In this document: piece after piece, positions 16,736 through 24,029 of the stretch
Layout: every line of letters starts with the position of its first letter
Position numbering within the stretch: position 1 is the first letter of the stretch
DNA from: Nanobdellota archaeon
GTDB taxonomy: Archaea > Nanobdellota > Nanobdellia > Pacearchaeales > GW2011-AR1
DNA: 28,258 nucleotides
Reading direction: 5' to 3'
Assembly: GCA_018901625.1 (NCBI GenBank)
Contig: JAHIEM010000115.1
Coordinates: 1-28,258, forward strand
Position numbers and translations under genes: made by a program
Notes under the pieces: generated by a model
What the model saw: the letters and a program-made list of their open reading frames with translations, nothing else
Databases searched by the model: none
What the model was told of the DNA's origin: nothing

Positions 16736-17298
16736 TCTTGATTTCTGCTCTTTTCAAGAAATTTCACTTTCACAGAAAACTCTTTTTCAATTTTCTGATA
16801 ATCTTCTGATTTAGCAAAAATAACTTGAACTCCCATAACCATTATTCCTTGAGATTTTAATTTGCTTAAAATTGTTTTAAGGGTTCCACCAGTACTGACA
16901 ACATCATCAACTATCAAAACTCTATCTCCTTTCTTGAAATGATTGAAATAAAGGTTGTGCTGATAATAACCTGTTTTTCTTGGAACTTCTAATTCTCCAT
17001 CTTCATAAGAAGGGTTTGTTCTCAAGAGATTGATTGGTTTGCCTAATTTAAGAGCTACTAAACTTCCCCAGGTATGCCCCCCTGGCTCTGGAGAAACTAC
17101 ATAATCAAAATTAGGGAAGTTTTGTTTTACAGACCCGCACAAACCCTCGACAATTTCTTTTAGAAGTTCAGCAGTTATTTTTGTTCCGCGTTCTCCAAAA
17201 GCAAAAGTTTTAAATTTGTAAGTCTTTGAACCACTTTGAGGTAATTCTATGACTCTTGCAGAATCAATAGATTTTCTTAATTCAGGAAATTTGCTCAT
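16732..17298 (-). CDS. Type I phosphoribosyltransferase (adenine/orotate PRTase-like)
   Basis: This 188-residue protein carries the PRPP-binding loop VLIVDDVVSTGGTL at residues 127-140. An earlier PEPGGHTWG motif (near 70-78) takes the place usually held by the pyrophosphate-binding turn. The flexible-loop region is around residues 93-115 (RTNPSYEDGELEVPRKTGYY). Size and layout fit an adenine-type PRTase or a close nucleobase-salvage relative, which joins PRPP and a base to make a nucleotide. The exact base cannot be read from sequence. A salvage enzyme suits a small-genome archaeon that may import precursors. Confidence 0.82.
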   Translation of the reverse strand: MSKFPELRKSIDSARVIELPQSGSKTYKFKTFAFGERGTKITAELLKEIVEGLCGSVKQNFPNFDYVVSPEPGGHTWGSLVALKLGKPINLLRTNPSYEDGELEVPRKTGYYQHNLYFNHFKKGDRVLIVDDVVSTGGTLKTILSKLKSQGIMVMGVQVIFAKSEDYQKIEKEFSVKVKFLEKSRNQD

Positions 17299-17483
17299 TT
17301 CCTTGATAGACTTCCCAGCTTTAAATAGCTTATCTTAGAACAAACCCTAACAAACCAAAAGCTGAAAAATCTAAGAAAACCAATTAAACTTGAAAATAAC
17401 TGAAAAAACTTATATGGATAAGAATAATAATTAAGTAGATGTAAGGGAGAGGATATTAGTTAGGTCACTAAAAGACTTATCAA
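17299..17483. other. Short AT-rich intergenic region, nothing recognised
   Basis: I see no frame of credible length, no tRNA and no strong hairpin. It lies upstream of the phosphoribosyltransferase gene and downstream of the small - strand gene, so it should hold the promoter of the former. Confidence 0.4.
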
Positions 17484-17681
17484 TTAATCTTCAGCATGTC
17501 GTCTTGCATAGATTGCACATAAGTCCTGATAACGAGTCCTCATTGTTAATTCTCCTTTTCTTGGCTGGCTGGCATGGACCACTCCAAGCCATTTTTCAAG
17601 TGATGTTATCCTTCTAGAAATTTGCCTCTTTCCTAGCCCCTCTCCTTTAAACCTCTCTTCTAATCTAGCGTCATATTCCAT
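17484..17681 (-). CDS. Small basic hypothetical protein, possible HTH
   Basis: This 65-residue frame has an ATG start and reads MEYDARLEERFKGEGLGKRQ then ISRRITSLEKWLGVVHA. The segment GLGKRQISRRITSLEKWLGV could form a helix-turn-helix. The C-terminus is basic (YARRHAED). It follows the histone-fold gene by 47 bases on the same strand, so both may be co-transcribed. Composition and spacing support a real gene; I do not recognise the family. Confidence 0.55.
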   Translation of the reverse strand: MEYDARLEERFKGEGLGKRQISRRITSLEKWLGVVHASQPRKGELTMRTRYQDLCAIYARRHAED

Positions 17682-17728
17682 TATTTAATCTGTCTTCCAG
17701 ACTTTAAAAGCATTTATATTCTGCAAAA

Positions 17729-17896
17729 TTATAAATCTCTCGCCTGCAAAGTTCTTCTCCCATTAGCCTTTGCTCTCTCTGAAGCTTTTTTCAGCAATTC
17801 AAGAACGCAGTTATTCAAAGCATCAGCAACCTCAGCAGCAACCTGCAATTCAGGAACAGCCTCTTTTATCTTGCTCTTAACTATTAGCTCTGTCAT
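17729..17896 (-). CDS. Minimal histone-fold protein (DUF1931/archaeal histone-like)
   Basis: The ATG is at 17896 and the TAA at 17729-17731, giving 55 residues. It begins MTELIVKSKIKEAVPELQVA, continues with a long amphipathic helix (EVADALNNCVLELLKKASER) and ends AKANGRRTLQARDL. The AKANGRRTL..RDL ending is the histone-fold signature where helix 2 is followed by the DNA-contact loop and the start of helix 3. The protein stops there, so helix 3 is nearly absent. Short histone-fold proteins of this kind are known in DPANN archaea. It probably binds DNA as a dimer or with a partner. The promoter region is shared with the divergent lipoprotein genes. Confidence 0.72.
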   Translation of the reverse strand: MTELIVKSKIKEAVPELQVAAEVADALNNCVLELLKKASERAKANGRRTLQARDL

Positions 17897-17935
17897 TCTT
17901 AATTAAGCTATTTATGATTTTTAAACATATGCAAA

Positions 17936-17950
17936 AATTTAAATATTTCA
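17936..17950 (+). promoter_or_regulatory. TATA box of the tandem lipoprotein operon
   Basis: AATTTAAATATTT lies about 20-28 bases before the ATG at 17966 in the divergent spacer, again suggesting a short or absent leader. Confidence 0.45.
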
Positions 17951-17965
17951 AGATGCTATAAGTTC

Positions 17966-18427
17966 ATGAAACTAATGCCAAATTTTATTTCAGGAGCTGT
18001 AATCTCACTAGCCAGCCTTTTGCCAGGCTGCTTCCCGCAAAATAGATATTATGTCTCATATTCAGGATATTCTCAGCCAGAAGCCCAACAGCCAGCTTAT
18101 GTTCAGCAAGAAAATCCTTATCTATGGGAGAGAAATCCTAACTATGCGCCTGATTGCAATCCCCTCAGAAATAATTCTCCGCATGTTAATCCTGAAAGAA
18201 GAATGTGGAGAGAAAATGCTTACACACCCCGAACAGTATTCAGGAGTTCTGAGCAGATAGAGAGGCATATTTTAGAAGAGACAAGAGGCGCAGATTTTAA
18301 TAATCCAGTAGACAGGAGACACTCTCAAATCAGAGCTCAACAGATTCGCGAGGAAGCTTGGAGGCGGCAAACAGCTGAATGGAATAAAGAATTAAATAAA
18401 AAAGGATACACGCGAAAAAGAAATTAA
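17966..18427 (+). CDS. Putative lipoprotein, Gln/Pro-rich
   Basis: This 153-residue protein has a signal peptide ending in a lipobox-like LLPGC (AVISLASLLPGCFPQNRYY), so Cys is predicted to be the lipid-modified first residue of the mature protein. The mature part begins with a Tyr/Gln/Pro-rich flexible stretch (YSGYSQPEAQQPAYVQQENP) and ends in a charged helical region (HSQIRAQQIREEAWRRQTAE). No named domain is seen. The next gene starts one base after the stop and has the same architecture, so the two form an operon of paired surface lipoproteins. Confidence 0.75.
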   Translation: MKLMPNFISGAVISLASLLPGCFPQNRYYVSYSGYSQPEAQQPAYVQQENPYLWERNPNYAPDCNPLRNNSPHVNPERRMWRENAYTPRTVFRSSEQIERHILEETRGADFNNPVDRRHSQIRAQQIREEAWRRQTAEWNKELNKKGYTRKRN

Positions 18428-18428
18428 A

Positions 18429-19007
18429 ATGAACTCAAAGCTATCCTCATTACTGCTTACAGCCGCGCTGACAGCAGGATGCGCGTACAACAGAAATTAT
18501 CAAAGATATAGCCATCATCCGCAACCAATCCCACAGCAAGTTATTCAGCAACCAATCCAACAGCCAAGACAGGTTTCTCACGAAGACATGAAAAAATGGT
18601 ACAGAGTCAGAACTTTAAAATATCCCCACAAAGAACTTGAAGGAAAAGTGAATGTCTCTTCAGAATTTATGGCAGCAGTTATAGACCAGGCAACCTACTC
18701 TCCTCCAGAACTGAAATTTGATGATTGGTATCCTACCTATGAATTTTATCCAGGAGACTTAGTTGGATTCTTTTGTTTTGCTAAGAATAATGAAACAACT
18801 GCAGCAAATATGATGATTTACTCTCCTTCAGGCAGGTTAATAGAAGGAAAAGGATTTGCAATAGATGCAGGAGACAAAGACCATATTGTGGGAAGACTCT
18901 ACTCTGTTTCTAAACTAATAGGGCAGTTTGGAGAAGGAGAGTACCAGTGCAGGTGGTTCTTTCACGCAACACATGTAAAAACCTCATTAGCAAGCCTGAA
19001 AAGATAA
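18429..19007 (+). CDS. Putative lipoprotein with beta-rich C-terminal domain
   Basis: This 192-residue protein has a signal peptide and lipobox LTAGC (LLLTAALTAGCAYNRNY), then a Gln/Pro/His-rich linker (residues about 20-50). A compact domain follows (about 60-190) with FDDWYPTYEFYPGDLVGFFC, MMIYSPSGRLIEGKGF and GEGEYQCRWFFHATHV. The pattern of strands and the two Cys suggest an Ig-like or jelly-roll fold held by a disulfide; the family is not recognised. It is the second gene of the lipoprotein pair. The 23-bp dispersed repeat begins on its last base. Confidence 0.75.
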   Translation: MNSKLSSLLLTAALTAGCAYNRNYQRYSHHPQPIPQQVIQQPIQQPRQVSHEDMKKWYRVRTLKYPHKELEGKVNVSSEFMAAVIDQATYSPPELKFDDWYPTYEFYPGDLVGFFCFAKNNETTAANMMIYSPSGRLIEGKGFAIDAGDKDHIVGRLYSVSKLIGQFGEGEYQCRWFFHATHVKTSLASLKR

Positions 19008-19029
19008 TTATGTCAGAAAAGTAAACTGC
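19007..19029 (+). repeat. 23-bp dispersed repeat, copy 2
   Basis: Exact copy of 2701-2723. Here the pairing partner CTTTTCTGA is missing, but the following bases end in ACTCAAGGTTTTTTTGAT. That resembles the end of the first element (ACTCAGCGACTTTTTGAT at 2864-2881), so this may be a shortened copy of the whole 2701-2881 element. Confidence 0.75.
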
Positions 19030-19053
19030 ACACTTCACAGGCAGAGTCACAAC

Positions 19054-19698
19054 TCAAGGTTTTTTTGATGTTATGCAATCACTATTAGATTTCTTGAAAA
19101 ACATCTTAATGAAATAATACAGATAGTAAGCAAGTATAAGAAAAACAGTTGCAATAACAATCCACTTCTCATAGTCTAGTGCAAATTGATAACTATTCCC
19201 AAAAATATAACCCAGAGAAACAAAAACAAACCCCCACAACACTCCTCCAATAATATTGAAAAACATAAACTTCCCAAATTTAACTTTATGCGCACCTACA
19301 ATAAACGGAGCAACACTTCTAGTGATAGGATTTAATCTCCCAAAAACAAGACTCTTCCCAGTATGTCCGTGAACAATCTCACAGCTCTTCTCAATATACT
19401 CTTTTCTAATCAAGAAATACTTCCCGTACTTATGTAAAAACTCTTTCCCGCAATATTTCCCAAATAAATAGCCAGCAACATCACCAAGGATTGCCCCTAA
19501 AATAGCTAAAAAAACAACAATCTTAAAATTCATTAGCTGCAGCTTTGCTGCAAACCCAGCTAGAAATATCAGAATAGAACCTGGAATAAAAATACCTATA
19601 AACGGAGAAGCTTCAAATAATGTTGCAAGAAACACAAGGAAATAACCAAAACTCTCAATAAAATTTATTTTCAAGAGTAAAACCTTGTCTATTATCAC
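19054..19698 (-). CDS. DedA-family membrane protein
   Basis: This 214-residue integral membrane protein has the DedA/SNARE-associated (VTT) layout: an N-terminal hydrophobic pair with FLVFLATLFEASPFIGIFIPG, a re-entrant segment, the ILGAILGDVAGYLFGKYCGK block, the conserved GRLNPITRSVAPFIVG motif, then GGVLWGFVFVSLGYIFG and a last helix. Members are thought to act as proton-coupled lipid scramblases or flippases and support membrane homeostasis. The archaeal substrate is unknown. It is downstream of lysS with a 43-base gap and may share its transcript. Confidence 0.88.
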   Translation of the reverse strand: MIIDKVLLLKINFIESFGYFLVFLATLFEASPFIGIFIPGSILIFLAGFAAKLQLMNFKIVVFLAILGAILGDVAGYLFGKYCGKEFLHKYGKYFLIRKEYIEKSCEIVHGHTGKSLVFGRLNPITRSVAPFIVGAHKVKFGKFMFFNIIGGVLWGFVFVSLGYIFGNSYQFALDYEKWIVIATVFLILAYYLYYFIKMFFKKSNSDCITSKKP

Positions 19699-19741
19699 TT
19701 TTATGCACCTCTCTCATAATATGTTAAATCCCTTTATAAGC

Positions 19742-21235
19742 CTAATTATCAAGTTCCTGAGGTTTCATAAACGGGAATAGCAAAACATCTTTTATAGAAC
19801 TAGAATTAGTCAGCAGCATAACCATTCTATCAATTCCTATCCCCAACCCGCCTGTTGGAGGCATTCCCACTTCAAGCGCATCTACAAAATCCTCATCCAT
19901 AGGATTAGCTTCTTCATTGCCTTTCTTCAATTCCTTTGCCTGCTGTTCAAGCAGTATCTCCTGCTTAACAGGATTATTCAATTCAGAGTAAGCATTTCCA
20001 ATCTCCATCCCCAGAATATACAGCTCAAATCTTTCAACTAGAGTAGTCAGGCTATCCCCCCTCTTGCTCTTGCATAAAGGAGTTGTTTCTTCAGGATAAT
20101 CATAGATAAATGTTGGTTGAATCAAGTGCTTCTCACAAAAGTGCTCAAATATAGACGCAATCATCCACCCCCTGATAGTTCCCTTTGATTTAATACGGTT
20201 CTTCTCAATAATCTCAGAAAGTTTCTCATCATCAAGTGAATCAACATCAATCTTAGCATACTTCTTTATTGCTTCTTTCATGGAGAGTCTCTGCCAAGGA
20301 GCTTTCAAGTTAATCTTATTCCCCTGATAGTCTATCTCAGTAGTTCCAAGAACTTTTTTTGCAACATATCCCCACAACTCCTCACAAATCTTCATCATCT
20401 CATTGTAATCTGCATAAGCTTGATATAATTCAACCTGTGTAAATTCAGGATTATGTGTTCTATCAATTCCTTCATTCCTAAAATCTCTTGCAAACTCGTA
20501 GACTCTCTCAAAACCACCCACAATTAATCTCTTCAAATAAAGTTCATTGCTTATTCTCAGATAGAGTTTCATGTCTAGTGCGTTTAGATGAGTTAGAAAT
20601 GGTTTTGCAGCAGCCCCCCCATAAATTGGCTGCAGGACAGGAGTGTCTACTTCTAAATAATCTCTCGAGTTTAAGAATTCACGTATTGCATTAATAATCT
20701 TGCTCCTCTTCACAAAAACCCCTCTAACTTCAGGGCTCATTATTAAATCAAGATACCTCTTTCTGTACCTCTCTTCTTTGTCTTGCAATCCGTGCCATTT
20801 TTCAGGCAGGGGTCTTAGAGACTTGCTTAGCAACTCTATCTTACCCGCAAGAACAGTTAATTCTCCTCGTTTAGTTCGTGTAATTGCCCCCTCAACACCA
20901 ATAAAATCTCCAGAATCAATATACTTTTTGAAAAAATCAAACTCTTTTTCAGGAGTTAATTCTTGCTGTATCTGCACCTGTATCTTCCCGCTCCCATCTT
21001 GCAAACTAATGAATGCTAGCTTCCCTATATCCCGTATTACTATCACTCTGCCAGCAACTTTAACATTATCCTTAGTCCTAGATTCATTTTTGAGTTTCTT
21101 ATATTTTTCTTGCAGTTCAGCAGCATGATTTTCCTGGTTATAATAATAAGGGAAAGGGTTTATGCCCACTTTTCTCAATTCCTCAATTTTTCTAAGTCTT
21201 TCTTTCAATATCTCTTCTTCTCTCCCCATAATCAA
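19742..21235 (-). CDS. lysS: Lysyl-tRNA synthetase, class II
   Basis: This 497-residue protein attaches lysine to tRNA-Lys. The N-terminal OB-fold (about residues 55-145, KVAGRVIVIRDIGKLAFISL) binds the anticodon. The catalytic core has class II motif 2 (FRNEGIDRTHNPEFTQVELY, about residue 252 on) and motif 3 (GLGIGIDRMVMLL, about residue 460 on). The length matches bacterial-type LysRS2, which some archaea use instead of class I LysRS. The first codon could be ATG at 21235 or the ATG two codons later (MGREEEILKE). The upstream spacer to acyP carries a nested hairpin. Confidence 0.95.
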   Translation of the reverse strand: MIMGREEEILKERLRKIEELRKVGINPFPYYYNQENHAAELQEKYKKLKNESRTKDNVKVAGRVIVIRDIGKLAFISLQDGSGKIQVQIQQELTPEKEFDFFKKYIDSGDFIGVEGAITRTKRGELTVLAGKIELLSKSLRPLPEKWHGLQDKEERYRKRYLDLIMSPEVRGVFVKRSKIINAIREFLNSRDYLEVDTPVLQPIYGGAAAKPFLTHLNALDMKLYLRISNELYLKRLIVGGFERVYEFARDFRNEGIDRTHNPEFTQVELYQAYADYNEMMKICEELWGYVAKKVLGTTEIDYQGNKINLKAPWQRLSMKEAIKKYAKIDVDSLDDEKLSEIIEKNRIKSKGTIRGWMIASIFEHFCEKHLIQPTFIYDYPEETTPLCKSKRGDSLTTLVERFELYILGMEIGNAYSELNNPVKQEILLEQQAKELKKGNEEANPMDEDFVDALEVGMPPTGGLGIGIDRMVMLLTNSSSIKDVLLFPFMKPQELDN

Positions 21236-21272
21236 TTTAGAAAATATGAGTATATAAGGCTTATTATCTCAA

Positions 21273-21362
21273 AAATGAAGAATTTTGAAGTGTCAGAAAT
21301 TATCCCCAAATTGGAATTTCTGAGCTTGTCAAAATTCTCTTAGAAATGAAGAATTTTGAAGT
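21273..21362. repeat. 19-bp direct repeat flanking an intergenic hairpin
   Basis: AAATGAAGAATTTTGAAGT occurs at 21273-21291 and again at 21344-21362, where it covers the end of acyP. The spacer copy is therefore a duplicate of the acyP 3' end. Confidence 0.75.
21280..21337 (-). other. Nested perfect hairpin between acyP and lysS
   Basis: GAATTTTGA (21280-21288) pairs with TCAAAATTC (21329-21337), and within it TCAGAAATT (21293-21301) pairs with AATTTCTGA (21315-21323). Both stems are perfect 9-mers. It lies in the acyP-lysS spacer on the transcribed side and could be an attenuator, processing site or palindromic repeat. Confidence 0.6.
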
Positions 21363-21618
21363 CCCTAAAATCATCTTGCAGTCTCTCTTCCTTAACTTCA
21401 ACATTCTTCACCATCGCGTGTTTATGTCCTGTCCTGCAAACCTCAATCATCTCATCAACTTTATCACTCTCTCCCTGAAGCCACGCTTCAACTCTCCCAT
21501 CTTCCAGATTTCTTGCAAAACCTTTTATTCCCAGCTTGTCAGCACTCTCTTTAATAAACTGCCTGAAGAAAATTCCCTGCACAGTCCCTCTATAATACAC
21601 CTTAACAGCTTTTTTCAT
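21340..21618 (-). CDS. acyP: Acylphosphatase
   Basis: This 92-residue protein hydrolyses acyl phosphates to carboxylate and phosphate. The phosphate-cradle motif YYRGTVQGIFFRQF includes the catalytic Arg, and ARNLEDGRVEAWLQG holds the conserved Asn and the second motif. The length is standard for the family. It is upstream of lysS on the same strand, with a spacer holding a nested hairpin. Confidence 0.93.
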   Translation of the reverse strand: MKKAVKVYYRGTVQGIFFRQFIKESADKLGIKGFARNLEDGRVEAWLQGESDKVDEMIEVCRTGHKHAMVKNVEVKEERLQDDFRDFKILHF

Positions 21619-21675
21619 AAGTTACTTATCTGCCTCATAGTTATAAACTTAATTGTGATGACAAAGTACAATCAA

Positions 21676-21954
21676 TCACAGCCCAAATGTCTTCTCAAAC
21701 TCCCTCATCTGAGCATACTTAGCTAGAAAATCTCTGCCTTTCTTAGTAATAACTATCTTTGTCTTGCCTGCTTCTGTCTCTTTATCAGTCAGCTTTCCCT
21801 TTTCAAGCTCCTGCAAATACCCCTTCATCTGATTATGCGAGAGATTCGCTTTATACATTAGATGAGTTGGCTTAATCTTCCCCCCTCTTGCTGACTGAAT
21901 AATAGCAAGAATATCTGAGATAATCTCAATTCTGCTTCTTTTTTTGTCTTCCAT
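21676..21954 (-). CDS. Archaeal winged-helix regulator (HTH_45-like)
   Basis: This 92-residue protein begins with [20 protein letters not shown], then [20 protein letters not shown] as the helix-turn-helix, a wing around [20 protein letters not shown] and a final helix. This is the layout of the small archaeal winged-helix family related to HTH_45. Such proteins bind DNA as transcription factors. The start overlaps the 3' end of the membrane-protein gene upstream by 29 bases, so the two are probably made together, and the regulator may respond to that protein. Confidence 0.82.
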   Translation of the reverse strand: MEDKKRSRIEIISDILAIIQSARGGKIKPTHLMYKANLSHNQMKGYLQELEKGKLTDKETEAGKTKIVITKKGRDFLAKYAQMREFEKTFGL

Positions 21955-22642
21955 ATTGTTCTCTTCTCTCTGGTCTAAGAATCCTTATCATAAGGAAAAG
22001 CAAGATTATATAGCTTACTAATTGGGCTATCTGGGCAATAGCATAACAAACCTTAAGTGTTGACAGGATAAAGATTACCTGGCTAAGAGCCAATAAAGAA
22101 AATGCTGCAATTAATACCTTAGTATTCTTAGACTTATTTTTCTTGTATACTTCAAGATAACTCGAGATAATCATCACAAGAAAGACAAGGGCAGTCAGGT
22201 GGAAAATATAATAAAATGTATTTCCAAAGAACGAAGAGATAAGGATGAAGTATACTGCAAGCAGAGCATCACTCCCAATATATCTCTTTAGAGGAATTCT
22301 ATAGATAATATACAAACCCCAGAGAGTCAGAAACTTATGAAAGAAAAACCCAATATAATAAAAAATATCTACAGAGTTCACAACATGGTAAGTCACAATC
22401 ATCTTCCCGATACTCTGCGTAAAACTTGTATCATAGTACAAAACAAGCTTAGTAAGAATCATAGCAAGTTCTGCAACAGCAATCAACAAAAAACCTATTC
22501 CAAGATATAATGAATTTTTATTCTTGCTGGTTTTATAGTTCTTATAGGAGAGTATAAAAAAAGCGAGTAATACTAAAAAACTGAATCCATCAATTATCAC
22601 ATCACTTTCAAGAAACCATTCTGGAGCAAATACTATCTTCAT
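21926..22642 (-). CDS. Polytopic (about 7-TM) membrane protein
   Basis: This 238-residue protein has about seven hydrophobic helices: [109 protein letters not shown] and [15 protein letters not shown]. The C-terminus is basic and cytoplasmic ([16 protein letters not shown]). It resembles histidine-kinase-type 7TM sensing modules without a kinase. The overlap with a winged-helix gene supports a sensor-regulator pair, which is inference. Confidence 0.78.
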   Translation of the reverse strand: MKIVFAPEWFLESDVIIDGFSFLVLLAFFILSYKNYKTSKNKNSLYLGIGFLLIAVAELAMILTKLVLYYDTSFTQSIGKMIVTYHVVNSVDIFYYIGFFFHKFLTLWGLYIIYRIPLKRYIGSDALLAVYFILISSFFGNTFYYIFHLTALVFLVMIISSYLEVYKKNKSKNTKVLIAAFSLLALSQVIFILSTLKVCYAIAQIAQLVSYIILLFLMIRILRPERREQYGRQKKKQN

Positions 22643-22959
22643 TTTACGAAGATTTACCTCCTAACTCGAGTAATTGAAAAATCTTATTTTTCATATCCTT
22701 TCCTTATCCTCGAAAAGCAGGTTTTTCTTTAAAAACCTTATGAATTTTGAATCTATAATCCTTATCTAGAAATCGCCTTCACAATTGCTTTAAAAGCCAT
22801 AGTTTTAGCTCTATCATACACCTCTTTTCACCCAGAGAGGCTCACTGCAAATCTAATTTACTTTGCAAATGAGCCTCTTCAAGGGTTTAAAATAGTGAGA
22901 GATTACAACACCCGAAAATAGCGAAAGATTTTCACGGGTTTATCCAGCCAGGATAAAAA
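22643..22959. other. Divergent intergenic region with three hairpins
   Basis: No gene is seen. A long perfect hairpin AGAGGCTCA (22836-22844)/TGAGCCTCT (22870-22878) encloses TGCAAA/TTTGCA. An imperfect hairpin CCCGAAAAT/ATTTTC-a-CGGG covers 22911-22938. A third, TTTATCC/GGATAAA (22939-22957), ends two bases before the ATG of the small + gene and contains its only Shine-Dalgarno-like AGGA. Confidence 0.55.
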
Positions 22960-23109
22960 ATGTATAAAACAAAAAGAGTTAAAGATGAAGTGATAAGTTC
23001 GGACAGGGAGTTTAGAATCCTCTCAACAATGCTCTCTCCAGAAGAGATGGATGTTGTGAGATTTTTTAAATACAAGAATGATTTGCGGGAGAGATGGGAA
23101 GAAGACTAA
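22960..23109 (+). CDS. 49-residue hypothetical protein
   Basis: The small frame has an ATG at 22960 and TAA at 23107-23109. It starts MYKTKRVKDEVISSDREFRI and continues LSTMLSPEEMDVVRFFKYKN. It is soluble and highly charged, probably two helices. AGGA lies 6 bases upstream, inside a hairpin loop and stem, so translation may be controlled by RNA folding. Its end overlaps the end of the convergent trmY by four bases. The family is not recognised. Confidence 0.55.
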   Translation: MYKTKRVKDEVISSDREFRILSTMLSPEEMDVVRFFKYKNDLRERWEED

Positions 23110-23705
23110 ATACCTCTTCTATCAAGCTCATTATTCACAATGCTCACAACCTGGCTCGCAAAATAAGTCTTATTTCCAATAGAAACAGGCACGCATATCT
23201 TCTTCAGTCTTTTCAGCTCTTTCGCAGGCAAGCCATCATGGTCTCCTAATAAGAAAACACAATCTTCTGAAATCTTTATGTCTCTGATATCTTCTCCTTT
23301 CTCGTCTAGAACATAGACAACTTTTCCTTCTGATTTTAGTTCATCAATAACTGCAAACAAACTCTTCTTCTCAATCCAATAGCCAGGAGATACTTCATTC
23401 TTCATTCCAGGCTTGTACTTATAGAGCATCTTCTTTATTAATCCTGCAACATCTTTCTTGCTTATATCCATCTTACTATCCTCCTCTCTTAGCTTCTTGC
23501 TCGGAAAGAGTTCTAAATGTTTTGGAGGGTCAGGCATCCCGTAAAATACCATATGAAGCTTTACATTATTCCTTAGCTGATGAGAGAGGAAGAAAGTATT
23601 AATCAGCACGTGACAGGCAATATCCATTCTCCCCGCCTCCATGAGATTATCTGAAAAATTCCCAGAAGTTCTTGCCTTGCCAGAAAAATAAATAAACTCT
23701 CTCAT
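23106..23705 (-). CDS. trmY: tRNA (pseudouridine(54)-N1)-methyltransferase TrmY
   Basis: This 199-residue SPOUT-class enzyme makes N1-methylpseudouridine at position 54 of archaeal tRNA using SAM. The trefoil-knot SAM site is visible as CVFLLGDHDGLPAKELKRL (about residues 150-167), and the C-terminus has the characteristic YFASQVVSIVNNELDRRG. The N-terminal part matches with MREFIYFSGKARTSGNF and LHMVFYGMPDPP. The length is normal. It is close to cbf5, another archaeal pseudouridine-pathway gene, though on a separate transcript because the ACP-like gene lies between. Confidence 0.92.
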   Translation of the reverse strand: MREFIYFSGKARTSGNFSDNLMEAGRMDIACHVLINTFFLSHQLRNNVKLHMVFYGMPDPPKHLELFPSKKLREEDSKMDISKKDVAGLIKKMLYKYKPGMKNEVSPGYWIEKKSLFAVIDELKSEGKVVYVLDEKGEDIRDIKISEDCVFLLGDHDGLPAKELKRLKKICVPVSIGNKTYFASQVVSIVNNELDRRGI

Positions 23706-23720
23706 GAACTATCTAGAAAT

Positions 23721-23738
23721 AAGTTATTTAAATAACTT
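23721..23738. promoter_or_regulatory. 18-bp perfect palindrome between divergent genes
   Basis: AAGTTATTTAAATAACTT is a perfect palindrome midway between the starts of trmY (-) and the ACP-like gene (+). Its TTTAAATA core can serve as a TATA element in either direction, so it may be a shared bidirectional promoter or operator. Confidence 0.5.
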
Positions 23739-23765
23739 TATAAATTCCTTTTTTCAATAAAAGCC

Positions 23766-24029
23766 ATGAACCAAGAAGAGATTAGGAGAACAGTGCTGGA
23801 AAATATTAGAAAGTATCTTCCAGCCAGCAGAAGAACTCGCCCAGTTTGCAATGAGCATAATCTCTATCTAGACTTAAATCTCTCCCCATTAGATGTTAAT
23901 AATGTGTTATGCAGTATCGAGGGAAGATTAAACTTGGGGTTAAAAGATGAAGACTCAGGAAGGATGAGAACCATTGGAGATGTTGTTGATTACATTTCTA
24001 GTTTAGCTTCGGGAAGAGTCATTAGATGA
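23766..24029 (+). CDS. Acyl-carrier-protein-like protein lacking the usual serine
   Basis: This 87-residue protein has the size and helix pattern of an acyl carrier protein. The segment LYLDLNLSPLDVNNVLCSIE aligns with the ACP motif LGxDSLDxVEL, and the end DEDSGRMRTIGDVVDYISSL matches the ACP helix 4 region. At the phosphopantetheine-accepting position, however, SPL stands where DSL is expected, so the modified Ser appears replaced by Pro, with a Ser one residue earlier. It may be a non-acylated ACP homologue used for protein contacts. The 3' end overlaps the end of the convergent cbf5 by eight bases. Confidence 0.68.
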   Translation: MNQEEIRRTVLENIRKYLPASRRTRPVCNEHNLYLDLNLSPLDVNNVLCSIEGRLNLGLKDEDSGRMRTIGDVVDYISSLASGRVIR

